From Pseudomonas sp. HN11 (GTDB lineage: Bacteria; Pseudomonadota; Gammaproteobacteria; Pseudomonadales; Pseudomonadaceae): a stretch of 64,000 nucleotides of DNA. Shown here piece by piece: positions 39,865 through 50,212 of the stretch. The stretch is taken from NCBI RefSeq assembly GCF_021390155.1, contig NZ_CP089985.1, forward strand, positions 2,057,001-2,121,000, written 5' to 3'. A program made the position numbers and the translations under genes. Within the stretch, counting starts at the first letter, position 1; each line of letters opens with the position of its first letter. The notes under the pieces were generated by a model that was not told where the DNA came from, ran no database searches, and saw only the letters and a program-made list of their open reading frames with translations.

Positions 39865-40021
39865 ACCGGTCTCAGTGGGAGCGAGCGGGGCAGTATAGAA
39901 AATCTCGTGGGATGTTGGAAAAGGCCTTGGCTGGAATTGCCATGGTGGCAATTCAGTTTCAGTTAAGTTGCAACGCGTACGGTGATCGGCGTAGGAAAAC
40001 ATCCTGTAATGGAGACTTATC

Positions 40022-40324
40022 ATGAAGCGCCTCACCGCGCTGGTTGCCACCGGTATCATCGCTTTCACGGCGACCCAGGCCCAAGCCGTGGACCCCGACA
40101 AGCCACTGAAAGTGCCGGCCACTGTTACTATTGTCGCCTTCGATCAACTGGAAGCCACGGCCCTGGCCCTGCATCCCGGTTCGACATTACTGGACACCGA
40201 CCTGGACGAGTCCTATGGCAGGTACGTCTACGAGGTCGAGTTGGAGGATGCCCACGGCATCGAATGGGACGTTGAATTGGACGCGCTCTCCGGGCAGGTT
40301 CTCAAGAATCATCAGGATACGTAA
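40022..40324 (+). CDS. Exported PepSY-domain protein, first of two
   Basis: A 100-residue periplasmic protein: signal peptide ending TQAQA, then one PepSY domain (ALALHPGSTLLDTDLDESYG, YEVELEDAHGIEWDVELDAL). Its stop overlaps the next start by one base (TAATG). It leads a four-gene operon with a second PepSY protein, a response regulator and a sensor kinase, so the PepSY proteins may modulate signal input in the periplasm. Confidence 0.88.
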   Translation: MKRLTALVATGIIAFTATQAQAVDPDKPLKVPATVTIVAFDQLEATALALHPGSTLLDTDLDESYGRYVYEVELEDAHGIEWDVELDALSGQVLKNHQDT

Positions 40325-40635
40325 TGAAGGTAAATTTACGCGCTGGCAGTCGCGTGGCGTTGGTGCTCATGGCATTTTGCTCCAGCCTGGCGGCCCGCGA
40401 CCTCAACCAGGATGAAGCCTTGTCGCTGCGCCAGCAGGGGGTGATTCTGCCCCTGGAGCATCTGTTGCATCAGGCCATGGCGCGTCATCCGGGTTCCCGC
40501 CTGCTGGAAGCCGAACTGGAAAAGAAGCACGGCCAATATGCCTATGAAGTGGAACTGGTGACCACTGAAGGCGTGGTGCGCGAGATCAAGCTGGACGCCC
40601 GCACCGGTGTGTTGATCAAAGACGAGGAAGACTGA
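40324..40635 (+). CDS. Exported PepSY-domain protein, second of two
   Basis: A 103-residue paralogue of the preceding protein: signal peptide ending SSLAA, then PepSY ([39 protein letters not shown]). Its stop overlaps the response-regulator start by one base (TGATG). The tandem pair probably arose by duplication. Confidence 0.88.
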   Translation: MKVNLRAGSRVALVLMAFCSSLAARDLNQDEALSLRQQGVILPLEHLLHQAMARHPGSRLLEAELEKKHGQYAYEVELVTTEGVVREIKLDARTGVLIKDEED

Positions 40636-41303
40636 TGCGCCTGCTCTTGGTGGAAGACAACGTCCCCCTGGCCGATGAACTGCTGGCCGGGCTGCAACGC
40701 CAGGGCTATGCCGTCGATTGGCTCGCCGATGGTCGCGATGCCGCGTACCAGGGGCGTAGTGAACCCTATGACCTGATCATCCTCGACCTCGGTCTGCCCG
40801 GTTTGCCTGGGCTCGAGGTATTGGCACGATGGCGTGCCGCCGCGCTGGCCACTCCGGTGCTGATCCTCACAGCCCGCGATTCCTGGGCTGAGCGCATCGA
40901 AGGGCTCAAGGCCGGCGCCGATGATTACCTGAGCAAGCCGTTTCACCCCGAGGAATTGTACCTGCGCATTCAAGCACTGGTGCGTCGCTCCCACGGCCAG
41001 GTCAACCAGCCCACCTTGCACGCCGCCGGCCTGCACCTGGATGAAGGCCGCCAGTGCGTGCTGCGCGATGGCGCAGAGATCCAGCTGACCGCCGCCGAAT
41101 TCCGTCTGTTGCGTTACTTCATGCTGCATCCCGAACAGATCCTGTCGAAAAACCACCTGGCCGAACACTTGTACGACGGTGAAACCGAGCGCGACTCCAA
41201 TGTGCTGGAAGTCCACGTCAACCATCTGCGCCGCAAATTGGGCCGCAGCGTGATCGAGACCCGGCGCGGCCAGGGTTACCGGTTTGGCGCCAGCCCTGCA
41301 TGA
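40635..41303 (+). CDS. OmpR-family response regulator
   Basis: A 222-residue two-domain regulator. The receiver has the acidic pair in [14 protein letters not shown], the phosphorylated Asp in [15 protein letters not shown] and the Lys in [11 protein letters not shown]; the C-terminal winged helix is seen in [20 protein letters not shown] and [15 protein letters not shown]. It overlaps the kinase start by four bases (ATGA). The PepSY-PepSY-regulator-kinase order recalls the BqsRS/CarRS type of Pseudomonas aeruginosa, but I cannot prove orthology. Confidence 0.94.
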   Translation: MRLLLVEDNVPLADELLAGLQRQGYAVDWLADGRDAAYQGRSEPYDLIILDLGLPGLPGLEVLARWRAAALATPVLILTARDSWAERIEGLKAGADDYLSKPFHPEELYLRIQALVRRSHGQVNQPTLHAAGLHLDEGRQCVLRDGAEIQLTAAEFRLLRYFMLHPEQILSKNHLAEHLYDGETERDSNVLEVHVNHLRRKLGRSVIETRRGQGYRFGASPA

Positions 41304-42619
41304 AGTCGATCCAGCGACGCCTGAGCCTCGGCCTGGTCAGTGTCATGGTGATCGTCGGCGTGGTGCTGGCGCAAATCAGCTTGTGGTTGTTCGAAGCCGG
41401 TTTGCAGCGTTATCTGGAAGCCGGTTTGCGCAACGACGCCGAGAACCTGCTGGTGGCGCTGGTGCGTGGACCCAGTGGCGTTCAGTTGGATGAACATCGT
41501 CTTTCGCCAGCCTATCAGCGTCCGTTTTCCGGGCATTACTTCCGCATCGACTTTGCCGATACCCACTGGCGGTCCCGCTCGCTGTGGGACCAGGAGCTGC
41601 CGCGCCTGCCCGAAGCCGGGATCAAGGGCAATCTGCAACTGGGGCCGGAAGGCCAGCAACTGCTGGTGCTGCGTTCGGACTACAAACGCTTTGGCCAGTC
41701 GATCTCCATCAGCGTCGCCCAGGACTACACCCCGGTGCGGGAGAGCTTCCAGCTCATGCGTCAGATCGGTTTGGTGCTGGGGCTGGCGGCGCTGCTGCTG
41801 GTGCTGGTCCTGCAAAGGCTCACCGTGCGCCGCGCCTTGCGTCCGCTGGAAACCGCGCGCAACCAGATTGCTCAACTGCAACAGGGCCAGCGTTCGCAAC
41901 TCGACACCCAGGTGCCCTTGGAGCTGGAACCGCTGGTGGCGCAGATCAACCACCTGCTGGCCCACACCGAAGACAGTCTCAAGCGTTCGCGCAATGCCTT
42001 GGGCAACCTCGGCCATGCCCTCAAGACCCCGTTGGCCGTGTTGCTGAGTGCTGCGTCGAACGACGCGCTGAAGGAGCATCCCGAGCTGAGCAGGCTGTTG
42101 CGTGATCAGTTGGAGCATGTGCAACAACGCCTCAATCGCGAACTCAACCGAGCACGCCTGGCCGGGGAAACCCTGCCAGGCGCGCTGTTTGATTGCGAAA
42201 AAGAACTGCCCGGCCTGCTCGCCACCCTCAATATGATCCATGGCGAACACCTGGATCTGAGCTACCACGCCGCGCCCGGCCTGCAACTGCCCTGGGATCG
42301 TGAAGACCTGTTGGAGCTGCTCGGCAACCTCTTGGATAACGCCTGCAAGTGGGCAGATGCCGAGGTGCGCTTGACCGTCACCGAAGCCGAGCACAGCTAC
42401 TTGTTGGCGGTAGAAGATGATGGTCCCGGTATTCCCGAAACCCAGCGTGACCAGGTGTTCAGCCGTGGCACGCGCCTGGATGAACAGACCCAAGGACATG
42501 GCCTGGGGTTGGGCATCGTGCGGGACATCGTCGAGGTGTGGGGCGGGGTGCTGCAGTTGCAGGAAAGCGAGTCGGGCGGGCTGAAAGTGCTGGTCGAATT
42601 GCCGAAGCGCCAGGGATAA
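41300..42619 (+). CDS. Sensor histidine kinase (PhoQ/QseC-like)
   Basis: A 439-residue membrane kinase: one span near the N-terminus ([20 protein letters not shown]), a periplasmic sensor of about 130 residues, a second span ([20 protein letters not shown]), HAMP, the phosphoacceptor His in [16 protein letters not shown], the N box [10 protein letters not shown] and G boxes [10 protein letters not shown] and GHGLGLGIV. It partners the regulator just upstream. Confidence 0.94.
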   Translation: MKSIQRRLSLGLVSVMVIVGVVLAQISLWLFEAGLQRYLEAGLRNDAENLLVALVRGPSGVQLDEHRLSPAYQRPFSGHYFRIDFADTHWRSRSLWDQELPRLPEAGIKGNLQLGPEGQQLLVLRSDYKRFGQSISISVAQDYTPVRESFQLMRQIGLVLGLAALLLVLVLQRLTVRRALRPLETARNQIAQLQQGQRSQLDTQVPLELEPLVAQINHLLAHTEDSLKRSRNALGNLGHALKTPLAVLLSAASNDALKEHPELSRLLRDQLEHVQQRLNRELNRARLAGETLPGALFDCEKELPGLLATLNMIHGEHLDLSYHAAPGLQLPWDREDLLELLGNLLDNACKWADAEVRLTVTEAEHSYLLAVEDDGPGIPETQRDQVFSRGTRLDEQTQGHGLGLGIVRDIVEVWGGVLQLQESESGGLKVLVELPKRQG

Positions 42620-42643
42620 GCCTGTCGCTCCGACAATCGGCTG

Positions 42644-44791
42644 TTACACCCTGAACTGATCCATCAACCCCTGCTGTTGATTCGCCAGGCTGTTCAACGC
42701 CTGGCTCACCCGCGCCGATTCATTCGCTTGTTCGGACAGCGACTCGGTCACATCGCGAATGGTCGCCACGTTGCTGTTGATCTCCTCGGCCACCGCGCTT
42801 TGCTCTTCTGCGGCACTGGCGATCTGCAAGTTCATGTCACTGATCACCGTCACGGCATCACCTATCTGGCGCAGGGCCGTCACGGCTTGCCCCACCTGTT
42901 CGACACTGCCCTGGGCCTGGCGATAGCTGTTGCCCATGGAGCCGACGACCTCTTGCGTGCCGCTTTGCAGGTGCTCGATGACCACGCGGGTTTCTTCCAC
43001 CGATTCCTGGGTACGCTGCGCCAGGTTGCGCACTTCATCGGCCACCACCGCAAACCCACGCCCGGCTTCACCCGCGCGGGCGGCCTCGATGGCGGCATTA
43101 AGGGCCAGCAGGTTGGTTTGCTCGGCGATGCCGCGAATCACTTCCAGCACCGAGCCGATTTTCTCGCTATTGGCCGCCAGGCCTTCGACCTGGCTCATGG
43201 CCGTGCTCATATCCGCCGCCAATTCGCCGATATTGCGGGTGGTGCGGTCGATCACCGTCAGGCCGTCGCGGGTGGCCTGGTCGGCATCGCGTGCGGCTTG
43301 CGCGGCCTGGGCAGCGCTGCGGGCTACGTCTTGGGCGGTGGCGCTCATTTCATGGGAGGCGGTGGCCACCTGATCGACCTGGCGGTACTGCTGCTCCATG
43401 CCGGCGCTGGTTTCAGTCGCAATGGCAGCAGATTGGTCGGCGGTGCCACGGGCGTCCTGCACCGAGCGCTTCACCTCGGCGATGATCGGTTGCAGCTTGT
43501 CGAGGAAGCGATTGAACCAGCCGGCCAGCTGGCCCAGCTCGTCCTGCTTGTCGTAGGCCAGGCGAAGGGTCAGGTCGCCTTCGCCGCTGGCGATATCTTC
43601 GAGCATGTGCGCCACGCCGAGGATCGGCCGGGTCACGCTGCGTGCCATCAGCCATACCAGGATCAAGCCGATCACGGCGGCAATCAAGCCCAGGCTCAGT
43701 TCCAGCAGGGTGCCCTTGGCGTTGTCGGCATCCAGCTGTGCCTTCAGTGCTTCGGCGGGGGCGACCAGGACTTTCTCCGGCACATCCAGCAACACGCCCC
43801 ACGACTTTCCGTCGGGGATCGGCGCGAACGGCGCCAGCACCTTCAGTTGATGGTCAGTGCGCAGGCTACGAATGTGCGTGCTGCCTGCCAGGGCGCTGAT
43901 CAACTGTGCGCCATTAGCGGTGTCGACTTGGTCCAGCCGCTGGCTGAGCTTGCCGGCATCGGGGCTGTAGCCCGCCAGCAGACCGGTGGGGCTGAGAATG
44001 CTGACCTGCGTCTGGCCGTCGTATAGCTTGTGGCTCGCTTGTTGGCTCACGGCCTGCAGGCTGTTGAGGTTGATGTCCACCGACAGCGAGGCGATGACTT
44101 TGCCGTTGACCATCAACGGGAAGACGATGCTGGTCATCAGCACGTTTTGCCCGTTGATTTTGTAGAAGTACGGTTCGATCACGCACGGCTTGAGCGTGGT
44201 GCGTGGGCAGGTGAACCAGGCGTTGGCTTTTTCACCGCTGGGGCCGACGCGGGTGTCGGACATGTCGCTTTCCGGCAACGCCATCGACTCCAACTTGCCG
44301 GAGGTGGGCTGCGACCAATACAGGGCGAAGCGGCCCTTGTCGTTACTGCCCAGTTCGGCTTGGCCGGCGAACAATTCATCCTTGCCATCCAGGGCGTTGG
44401 CTTCGAATACCAGGGACAGGCCGAGCAAATCCGGGTTGGCCTGCAACGCGGCCTTGACCTGGCGGGTCAGGTCTTCGCGGGTGTCAAAGGCGTCGAGAAA
44501 GCGCTTCTCGGCCTGCTCACGCAGGAACAATACCTGGCGGGAGAAACCATGGCCGTACTGATAGGCGTCCATGAATTGGCGGCGGATGCCCAGCGCCTGC
44601 ACCTCGCCTTGGGCCTCGATGCGCGCCTGGGCGGCTTCATCCAGCATCTGCATGCTGGACGCCTTGACCTGCTGCGAACTCTGCTCCATGCGATACAGCG
44701 ACAGACCCACCAGCAGGGTCACGATTCCCAGCAGGCAGAGGCCAGCGAGCAGGGTGATTTTCCATTGAATGGAGAGCGGCCTAAGCGACAT
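42644..44791 (-). CDS. Methyl-accepting chemotaxis protein with dCache-type sensor
   Basis: A 715-residue chemoreceptor. One membrane span lies at the start ([20 protein letters not shown]) and a second around residue 370 ([19 protein letters not shown]); between them is a large periplasmic sensor of double-Cache type ([27 protein letters not shown]). HAMP and the signalling tip [20 protein letters not shown] with VRNLAQRT follow. A perfect FliA promoter lies 36 bases upstream of the chosen ATG, so it is expressed with late flagellar genes. The ligand is unknown; dCache sensors commonly bind amino acids, polyamines or organic acids. Confidence 0.93.
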   Translation of the reverse strand: MSLRPLSIQWKITLLAGLCLLGIVTLLVGLSLYRMEQSSQQVKASSMQMLDEAAQARIEAQGEVQALGIRRQFMDAYQYGHGFSRQVLFLREQAEKRFLDAFDTREDLTRQVKAALQANPDLLGLSLVFEANALDGKDELFAGQAELGSNDKGRFALYWSQPTSGKLESMALPESDMSDTRVGPSGEKANAWFTCPRTTLKPCVIEPYFYKINGQNVLMTSIVFPLMVNGKVIASLSVDINLNSLQAVSQQASHKLYDGQTQVSILSPTGLLAGYSPDAGKLSQRLDQVDTANGAQLISALAGSTHIRSLRTDHQLKVLAPFAPIPDGKSWGVLLDVPEKVLVAPAEALKAQLDADNAKGTLLELSLGLIAAVIGLILVWLMARSVTRPILGVAHMLEDIASGEGDLTLRLAYDKQDELGQLAGWFNRFLDKLQPIIAEVKRSVQDARGTADQSAAIATETSAGMEQQYRQVDQVATASHEMSATAQDVARSAAQAAQAARDADQATRDGLTVIDRTTRNIGELAADMSTAMSQVEGLAANSEKIGSVLEVIRGIAEQTNLLALNAAIEAARAGEAGRGFAVVADEVRNLAQRTQESVEETRVVIEHLQSGTQEVVGSMGNSYRQAQGSVEQVGQAVTALRQIGDAVTVISDMNLQIASAAEEQSAVAEEINSNVATIRDVTESLSEQANESARVSQALNSLANQQQGLMDQFRV

Positions 44792-44826
44792 CGGTACATC
44801 CTTACCTGAAAACACATAGGCCTGTG

Positions 44827-44853
44827 TTATCGGCCGACGCCGGTTTTTCTTTA
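44827..44853 (-). promoter_or_regulatory. FliA (sigma-28) promoter of the dCache chemoreceptor gene
   Basis: On the minus strand, TAAAG (44849-44853), a 14-base spacer and GCCGATAA (44827-44834) match the sigma-28 consensus exactly, 36 bases before the start codon. Confidence 0.8.
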
Positions 44854-44880
44854 TTCAAACGATCAATTTAAACCTGCTTT

Positions 44881-44899
44881 TGTGGTGAGCGAGCTTGCT
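44881..44899. repeat. REP-like singlet
   Basis: TGTGGTGAGCGAGCTTGCT resembles the short palindromic REP elements spread through Pseudomonas fluorescens genomes. It is a single degenerate copy, with no inverted partner within 150 bases. Confidence 0.5.
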
Positions 44900-45049
44900 A
44901 CAAGGTTCGTTTTTTGACATGTGAACCTGCGTCCGGCAAAGTGCGCGCCCTCTAATAAGACCTCCTTCAAGCCTGCACGTTGGCTGCCACCCGATGGCCG
45001 CCTGGGCGCGGGCGTGCCTGTTTTTTATGTTGTTCTGCTTGAGGTAACC

Positions 45050-46372
45050 ATGATTAACGCAGTCATTGCCGCGGTCGGCACCATGCTGGTGCTCAGCCTG
45101 TCCCGCGTGCATGTGGTCATCGCCATTATCGTCGGCGCGCTGGTGGGCGGACTCACCGGTGGCCTGGGTATAGACGCCACGCTCAAAGCCTTCAACGGTG
45201 GCTTGGGCGGGGGGGCGACTGTGGCGTTGTCCTACGCCTTGCTCGGCGCTTTCGCCGTGGCGATTGCCAAATCCGGCCTGGCCCACGCCCTGGCCGACAA
45301 GGCGCTGCTGCTGGTGGATCGCCAGGAATCTACCGGCGGCAGTCACGTCAAATGGCTGTTGATCGGCCTGCTGTGGGTGGTGGCGATTGCGTCGCAGAAC
45401 ATCCTGCCGATCCACATCGCGTTCATTCCATTGCTGGTACCGCCGCTGCTCTACGTGTTGACCAAGCTGCAACTGGACCGCCGACTGATCGCCTGTGTGA
45501 TGACCTTCGGCCTGATCACGCCCTACATGTTCCTGCCGGTGGGCTTTGGCAATATCTTCCTCAACCAGATCCTGCTGGCCAATGTGGCCAAGAGCGGTGT
45601 GGACATCAGTCAGGTCAACGTCACCCACGCCATGAGCTTGCCGGCGCTGGGCATGGTAGTGGGCCTGCTGGTGGCGGTGTTTATCAGCTACCGCAAGAAG
45701 CGCGTGTACGACCTGGAGAAAATCGAGCGGGTCGAGCAGGTGGCGGTGCAGTACAACCCGTTGACTCTGCTGGTGGCCGGCCTGGCGATTGCCTCGGCGT
45801 TCATCATCCAGTTGTGGCTGGACTCGATGATCATCGGCGCCTTGGCCGGGTTCCTGATTTTCTCGGTGTCGGGCATCGTGCGCTGGCGCGACACAGACGA
45901 CCTGTTCACCGAAGGCATGAAGATGATGGCCATGATCGGCTTCATCATGATCGCCTCGTCGGGCTTTGCCGAAGTGCTCAAGGCCACCGGCGACGTGCGC
46001 TCGCTGGTGGAAACCTCGGCGGCCTTCATCGGCCATAACCGTGGGGTGGGGGCGCTGTTGATGTTGCTGGTGGGGCTTTTGGTGACCATGGGTATCGGTT
46101 CGTCGTTTTCCACGGTGCCGATCCTGGCCGCGATTTTTGTACCGCTGTGCGTGCAACTGGGCTTCAGCCCGATGGCCATCGTATGCATCGTCGGCACGGC
46201 CGGTGCGCTGGGAGATGCCGGCTCGCCGGCCTCGGACTCCACCCTCGGCCCGACCTCCGGCCTGAATGTCGACGGTCAGCACCACCATATCTGGGACACC
46301 GTGGTGCCGACGTTCCTGCACTACAACCTTCCGTTGCTGGCATTCGGCTGGCTGGCCGCCATGACCCTCTGA
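45050..46372 (+). CDS. Na+/H+ antiporter-family permease (YuiF-like)
   Basis: A 440-residue membrane protein with about eleven to twelve spans, of the Na+/H+ antiporter (NhaC-related) family whose YuiF-like members import amino acids such as histidine. [58 protein letters not shown] and [20 protein letters not shown] are characteristic. GAGG seven bases upstream fixes the ATG at 45050. Its place between two chemoreceptor genes may reflect a shared ligand, but nothing proves it. Confidence 0.87.
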   Translation: MINAVIAAVGTMLVLSLSRVHVVIAIIVGALVGGLTGGLGIDATLKAFNGGLGGGATVALSYALLGAFAVAIAKSGLAHALADKALLLVDRQESTGGSHVKWLLIGLLWVVAIASQNILPIHIAFIPLLVPPLLYVLTKLQLDRRLIACVMTFGLITPYMFLPVGFGNIFLNQILLANVAKSGVDISQVNVTHAMSLPALGMVVGLLVAVFISYRKKRVYDLEKIERVEQVAVQYNPLTLLVAGLAIASAFIIQLWLDSMIIGALAGFLIFSVSGIVRWRDTDDLFTEGMKMMAMIGFIMIASSGFAEVLKATGDVRSLVETSAAFIGHNRGVGALLMLLVGLLVTMGIGSSFSTVPILAAIFVPLCVQLGFSPMAIVCIVGTAGALGDAGSPASDSTLGPTSGLNVDGQHHHIWDTVVPTFLHYNLPLLAFGWLAAMTL

Positions 46373-46383
46373 CAGGGTTGTCC

Positions 46384-46410
46384 TACAGAATCTGCGCAAT
46401 TGGCCGTTAA
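46384..46410 (+). promoter_or_regulatory. FliA (sigma-28) promoter of the sCache chemoreceptor gene
   Basis: TACAG (46384-46388), a 14-base spacer and GCCGTTAA (46403-46410) match the FliA consensus at 4/5 and 7/8 positions. The distance to the ATG (36 bases) is the same as at the other chemoreceptor gene. Confidence 0.65.
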
Positions 46411-46446
46411 CCTCTCAAGTCGCCACTTATAAGAGAGAAAAAAGTC

Positions 46447-48126
46447 ATGCGTCTGAGCCTCAAGGCCAAAGTCCTGTCCCTCGCTGTAGTGCCGGTATTG
46501 TTGTTTGCCGTGGTCATCAGCCTGACCACGGTGTGGATCCTGCAGGGGCAGGCGCGCAACGAGGTGGATGAAACCCGCCAGCGCCTGCTCAACGACGCCA
46601 AGGCCACCCTGCAAAGTTATGTCGAAGTGGCCATGAGCACCATCAAGCCGCTCTACGACGCGGCGGCGCCTGGCGATACCGCCGCGCGTGCCGAGGTGGT
46701 CAAGCTGCTCTCCAACACCAGCTACGGCAAGGACGGTTACTTCTTCGGCTACGACTCCGAGACCATCCGCCTGTTCAAGGGCAACAGCCCCGATGGCGTC
46801 GGCAAGAGCTTCAAGGACAATCGCGACCCCAACGGCGTGTACGTCAACCGTGACCTGGTCAAGGTCGGCAAGGACGGCACCCACTACCTGCAATACAGCT
46901 CGACCCAGCCGGGCCAGACCGAACTGGTGCCCAAGATGGGCTACACCGAATACCTGCCGAAGTGGGACATGGTCATCGGAACCTCGGTGAACCTGGACGG
47001 CATCGAAGCCCAGGTGGCGGTGGTCGAGGCCAAGGTGCAAAAACGCATGGAAGGCGTGCTGCTGAGCATCCTCGGCGTGGCCGTGGTGGTGCTGTTGGTG
47101 ATCGCTGCCGTCGGTATGCTGCTGGCCAATACCATCCTGCGTCCGCTGCACTTGATGAAAGCCAACCTCGACGACATTGCCGCCGGCGAAGGTGACTTGA
47201 CCCGCCGCCTGGCCATCACCAGCCAGGACGAGCTGGGCGATTTGGCGGGGGCGTTCAACCGTTTTGTCGACAAGATCCACGGTCTGGTGCGCCAGATCAC
47301 CGAAATGACCACCCAACTCACCGGCCTGGTCAGCCAGGTTTCCGATCAGGCCCAGCGCTCCGAGCAGGCCATGGAACGCCAGCGCCACGAAACCGATCAG
47401 GTCGCCACCGCAATCAACCAGATGTCGTCTGCTGCGCAAGAAGTAGCGCGCAGTGCCCAGGGCGCCTCGGTCGCCGCGCAGCAGACCGATGCCGAAGGCC
47501 AGGCCGCCAAGCGTGTAGTGGACGGCAGCATTGCGCAGATCCATGCGCTGGTGAACGACATCCGCAGCAGCGGCGTGTCCCTCGACAGCCTGCAGCAGGA
47601 TGTGTCTTCCATCGTCAGTGTGCTCAGTGTGATCCGTTCCATTGCCGAACAGACCAACCTGCTGGCGCTCAACGCCGCCATCGAAGCCGCAAGGGCAGGC
47701 GAGGCCGGACGTGGATTCGCGGTGGTGGCCGACGAAGTGCGCGCCCTGGCCAGCCGCACCCAGACCAGCACCCAGGAAATCCAGGGCATGATCGACCGCC
47801 TGCAAAAAGGCACCGAGGCCGCCGTGGAGGCCATGCGCCGTTCCAGCGATGCCGGCGACGGCACTTCGGCCCAGGCCAACGAAGCCGGGGCCTCCCTGGA
47901 CACCATGGCCCAGTTGATCGGCACCATCAATTCGATGAACGCCCAGATTGCCAGCGCCGCCGAGGAGCAGACTGCCGTGGCCGAAGAGATCAACCGCAGC
48001 GTGCATCAGATCGCCGTGGCGGTGGACAGCGTCGCCGACGAAACCCAATTGGGCGCACAGACCTCCCGCAGCCTGGCGGACCTGGGCCAGCGCCTGGGGC
48101 AGTTGGTCGGTCAGTTCAGAATTTAG
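46447..48126 (+). CDS. Methyl-accepting chemotaxis protein with single-Cache sensor
   Basis: A 559-residue chemoreceptor with two spans ([20 protein letters not shown] and [20 protein letters not shown]) around a small periplasmic sCache domain ([40 protein letters not shown]). The HAMP domain and signalling tip [20 protein letters not shown] follow. GAGAG precedes the ATG. Its stop codon overlaps that of the convergent trhP by three bases. The YFFGYD motif is shared by Cache sensors for small organic acids, but the ligand is not determined. Confidence 0.93.
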   Translation: MRLSLKAKVLSLAVVPVLLFAVVISLTTVWILQGQARNEVDETRQRLLNDAKATLQSYVEVAMSTIKPLYDAAAPGDTAARAEVVKLLSNTSYGKDGYFFGYDSETIRLFKGNSPDGVGKSFKDNRDPNGVYVNRDLVKVGKDGTHYLQYSSTQPGQTELVPKMGYTEYLPKWDMVIGTSVNLDGIEAQVAVVEAKVQKRMEGVLLSILGVAVVVLLVIAAVGMLLANTILRPLHLMKANLDDIAAGEGDLTRRLAITSQDELGDLAGAFNRFVDKIHGLVRQITEMTTQLTGLVSQVSDQAQRSEQAMERQRHETDQVATAINQMSSAAQEVARSAQGASVAAQQTDAEGQAAKRVVDGSIAQIHALVNDIRSSGVSLDSLQQDVSSIVSVLSVIRSIAEQTNLLALNAAIEAARAGEAGRGFAVVADEVRALASRTQTSTQEIQGMIDRLQKGTEAAVEAMRRSSDAGDGTSAQANEAGASLDTMAQLIGTINSMNAQIASAAEEQTAVAEEINRSVHQIAVAVDSVADETQLGAQTSRSLADLGQRLGQLVGQFRI

Positions 48127-49436
48127 ACATCACGCATCAGCAAGCCGAAGCGCACATCCATCTCCGCCGGGACCGGCACATACACCGTGTGCCCGTCCCC
48201 CGGCGCGACCTCGACTGCCTCGTTCAGGTTGTTGTGCAGCCTCTCCAGGTCAAAGTGGAAGTTGCCGGCAGGGGTCATCAATTCCAGGTGATTGCCCACG
48301 GCGAAGCGGTTTTTCACCTTGACCTCGGCCCACTCGCCCCGGCGCTCGCCAGTCAGCTCGCCGATGAACTGCTGGCGTTCCGACACTGAGCTGCCGTTCT
48401 GGTAGTTCTGGTATTCATCATGCACATGGCGGCGTAGAAAACCTTCGGTGTAGCCACGCTGGGCCAGGGATTCGAGGTCGGTCATCAGGGTGCGGTCGAA
48501 GGCGCGACCCGCCACCGCATCATCGATGGCCCGGCGATACACTTGGGTGGTGCGCGCGCAGTAGAAATGCGACTTGGTGCGACCTTCGATCTTCAATGAG
48601 TGCACGCCCATCCGGGTCAGGCGCTCCACATGCTGTACGGCGCGCAGGTCCTTGGCGTTCATGATGTAAGTGCCGTGCTCGTCTTCGAAGGCGGGCATCT
48701 GCTCATCGGGGCGGTTGGCTTCCTGGAGCAGGAACACCCGATCGGTGGGCGCGCCAATGCCAAGGGTGGGCTGGCATTGCTGAACGATATCCCCCGTGGC
48801 GTTTTCCACTGCCGGGGTCGCCTGGTATTTCCAGCGGCAGGCATTGGTACAACTGCCCTGGTTGGCATCGCGCTTGTTCATATAGCCCGAGAGCAGGCAG
48901 CGCCCGGAATAGGCCATGCACAACGCACCGTGCACAAACACTTCCAGCTCCACGGCCGGCACCTGCCGGCGGATCTCATCGATTTCTTCCAAGGACAATT
49001 CCCGCGACAGAATCACCCGGCCGATCCCTTGCTGCTGCCAGAACTCCACACTGGCCCAGTTCACCGTATTGGCCTGCACCGACAAGTGGATCGGCATCTG
49101 GGGGAAGTGCCGGCGCACCAGCATGATCAGGCCTGGGTCGGACATGATCAGCGCGTCCGGGTCCATGGCGATCACCGGGGCCAGGTCCTTGAGGAAGGTC
49201 TTCAACTTGGCGTTGTGCGGCGCGATGTTCACCACCACGTAGAAACGTTTGCCCAGGGCGTGGGCCTCCTGGATACCGAGGGCCAGGGTGGCGTGGTCGA
49301 ACTCGTTGTTGCGCACCCGCAGGCTGTAGCGCGGCTGGCCGGCGTAGACCGCGTCGGCGCCGTAGGCGAACGCATAGCGCATGTTTTTCAGGGTGCCGGC
49401 AGGGGCGAGCAGTTCGGGGGCGAGGAGGGAAGGCAT
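48123..49436 (-). CDS. trhP: tRNA uridine-34 hydroxylation protein TrhP (U32 family, YegQ)
   Basis: A 437-residue U32-family protein required for prephenate-dependent hydroxylation of U34 in t[23 protein letters not shown] opens the barrel. The iron-sulfur cysteines are visible in [20 protein letters not shown] and [13 protein letters not shown], with another in [15 protein letters not shown]. The start at 49436 fits the family, and the longer upstream frame is not needed. It is convergent with the chemoreceptor gene. Confidence 0.92.
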   Translation of the reverse strand: MPSLLAPELLAPAGTLKNMRYAFAYGADAVYAGQPRYSLRVRNNEFDHATLALGIQEAHALGKRFYVVVNIAPHNAKLKTFLKDLAPVIAMDPDALIMSDPGLIMLVRRHFPQMPIHLSVQANTVNWASVEFWQQQGIGRVILSRELSLEEIDEIRRQVPAVELEVFVHGALCMAYSGRCLLSGYMNKRDANQGSCTNACRWKYQATPAVENATGDIVQQCQPTLGIGAPTDRVFLLQEANRPDEQMPAFEDEHGTYIMNAKDLRAVQHVERLTRMGVHSLKIEGRTKSHFYCARTTQVYRRAIDDAVAGRAFDRTLMTDLESLAQRGYTEGFLRRHVHDEYQNYQNGSSVSERQQFIGELTGERRGEWAEVKVKNRFAVGNHLELMTPAGNFHFDLERLHNNLNEAVEVAPGDGHTVYVPVPAEMDVRFGLLMRDV

Positions 49437-49515
49437 GGGGTCGGATCGCAAAAGATCACGAAAGTAGCCGAGCGGCGAGGGCGGTTTATTGATCCAGATC
49501 GTCCTTTGGGCTTTT

Positions 49516-49555
49516 TGTATCGCTGTGTATCGGCGGGGGCTGTGGATACGTATCG
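49516..49555. promoter_or_regulatory. Repeated GTATCG motifs upstream of the DUF2790/DipZ operon
   Basis: TGTATCG occurs at 49516-49522 and 49526-49532 (start-to-start ten bases, one helical turn), and the palindrome GATACGTATC with a following G lies at 49545-49555. The arrangement looks like a multi-site operator in the region between trhP and the DUF2790 gene. The binding protein is unknown. Confidence 0.4.
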
Positions 49556-49662
49556 ATTTATCCGCGCGGTTTTCCGACACAGGCGCGATACCTCAGGGGC
49601 TTTTAATTGATTCCAACGAGGCACACACCGCCTCCAACCCTGAGAACCTGGAGTCAATCGCC

Positions 49663-49926
49663 ATGAACACCAAAGCCATCTACGCCGCCTGCCTGTTTGC
49701 CGCCCTGAACATCTGCACCTTGTCGGCCCGCGCCGAAGCCGCGACTACCGTGCAAACCTACAACTACGGCACCCACCTGGACATCAAGCAAGTGGTCTCG
49801 ATGAGCCAGGACGCCAAGCCCGCCTGCGGCGTGGTGAATGCGCGCATGACCTACCTGGATTCCCACGACAAGACCCAGGTGTTGGACTACCTCAAGTTTG
49901 GCGACGGCTGCATCGGCGACAACTGA
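49663..49926 (+). CDS. Exported DUF2790 protein
   Basis: An 87-residue periplasmic protein: signal peptide ending ARAEA, then the DUF2790 domain (YNYGTHLDIKQVVSMS, CGVVNARMTYLDSHDKTQVL, FGDGCIGDN) with a conserved Cys pair. The family is largely restricted to Pseudomonas and often present in many copies. It is followed by a small exported protein and a DipZ-like redox protein in the same direction, so it may have an extracytoplasmic thiol or metal-stress role (inference). Confidence 0.88.
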   Translation: MNTKAIYAACLFAALNICTLSARAEAATTVQTYNYGTHLDIKQVVSMSQDAKPACGVVNARMTYLDSHDKTQVLDYLKFGDGCIGDN

Positions 49927-49968
49927 GTGCCACTTACCCATCCCCTTTTCTGACACAGGAAGACCGCC

Positions 49969-50181
49969 ATGAACCACCTGACCCGCTTTTTGACCGCCAG
50001 CGCTTTTGCCCTCGCCGGCACTGCCGTGCACGCCAACGCCGCCCTGGAGAAGAGCAGCTGCGCCGCCAGCACCTGCTTCCAGCTGACCCCGGTGCAACAC
50101 GCCGCCGGCCATGACCTGCTGGTGGAGGACGGCAGCCGCCGCACACCGCTCGGCCAGGCGTTGGACCACCAGACGGCGTGA
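49969..50181 (+). CDS. Small exported protein of unknown function
   Basis: A 70-residue protein with a signal peptide (LTRFLTASAFALAGTAVHAN) and two closely spaced Cys residues in the mature part (KSSCAASTCFQL), which could form a disulfide. No family is recognised. AGGA lies ten bases before the ATG. Placed between the DUF2790 and DipZ genes, it could be a substrate or partner of the latter. Confidence 0.7.
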   Translation: MNHLTRFLTASAFALAGTAVHANAALEKSSCAASTCFQLTPVQHAAGHDLLVEDGSRRTPLGQALDHQTA

Positions 50182-50212
50182 AGCCGTCTCCCCACTCGAT
50201 AAGGTGAACCTC

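Noticed and set aside
42620..42643. Terminator between the sensor kinase and the convergent chemoreceptor
   Set aside because: TGTCG-CTC-CGACA can form a short stem, but there is no T-tract on either side; support is too weak.
44855..46399. 514-residue His/Gln/Arg-rich frame opposite the antiporter gene
   Set aside because: Composition is that of antisense to membrane-protein codons; no domain is visible.
46321..48048. 575-residue open frame on the minus strand opposite the chemoreceptor
   Set aside because: Low-complexity Gly/His/Val composition, no ribosome site, and a certain chemoreceptor gene on the other strand.
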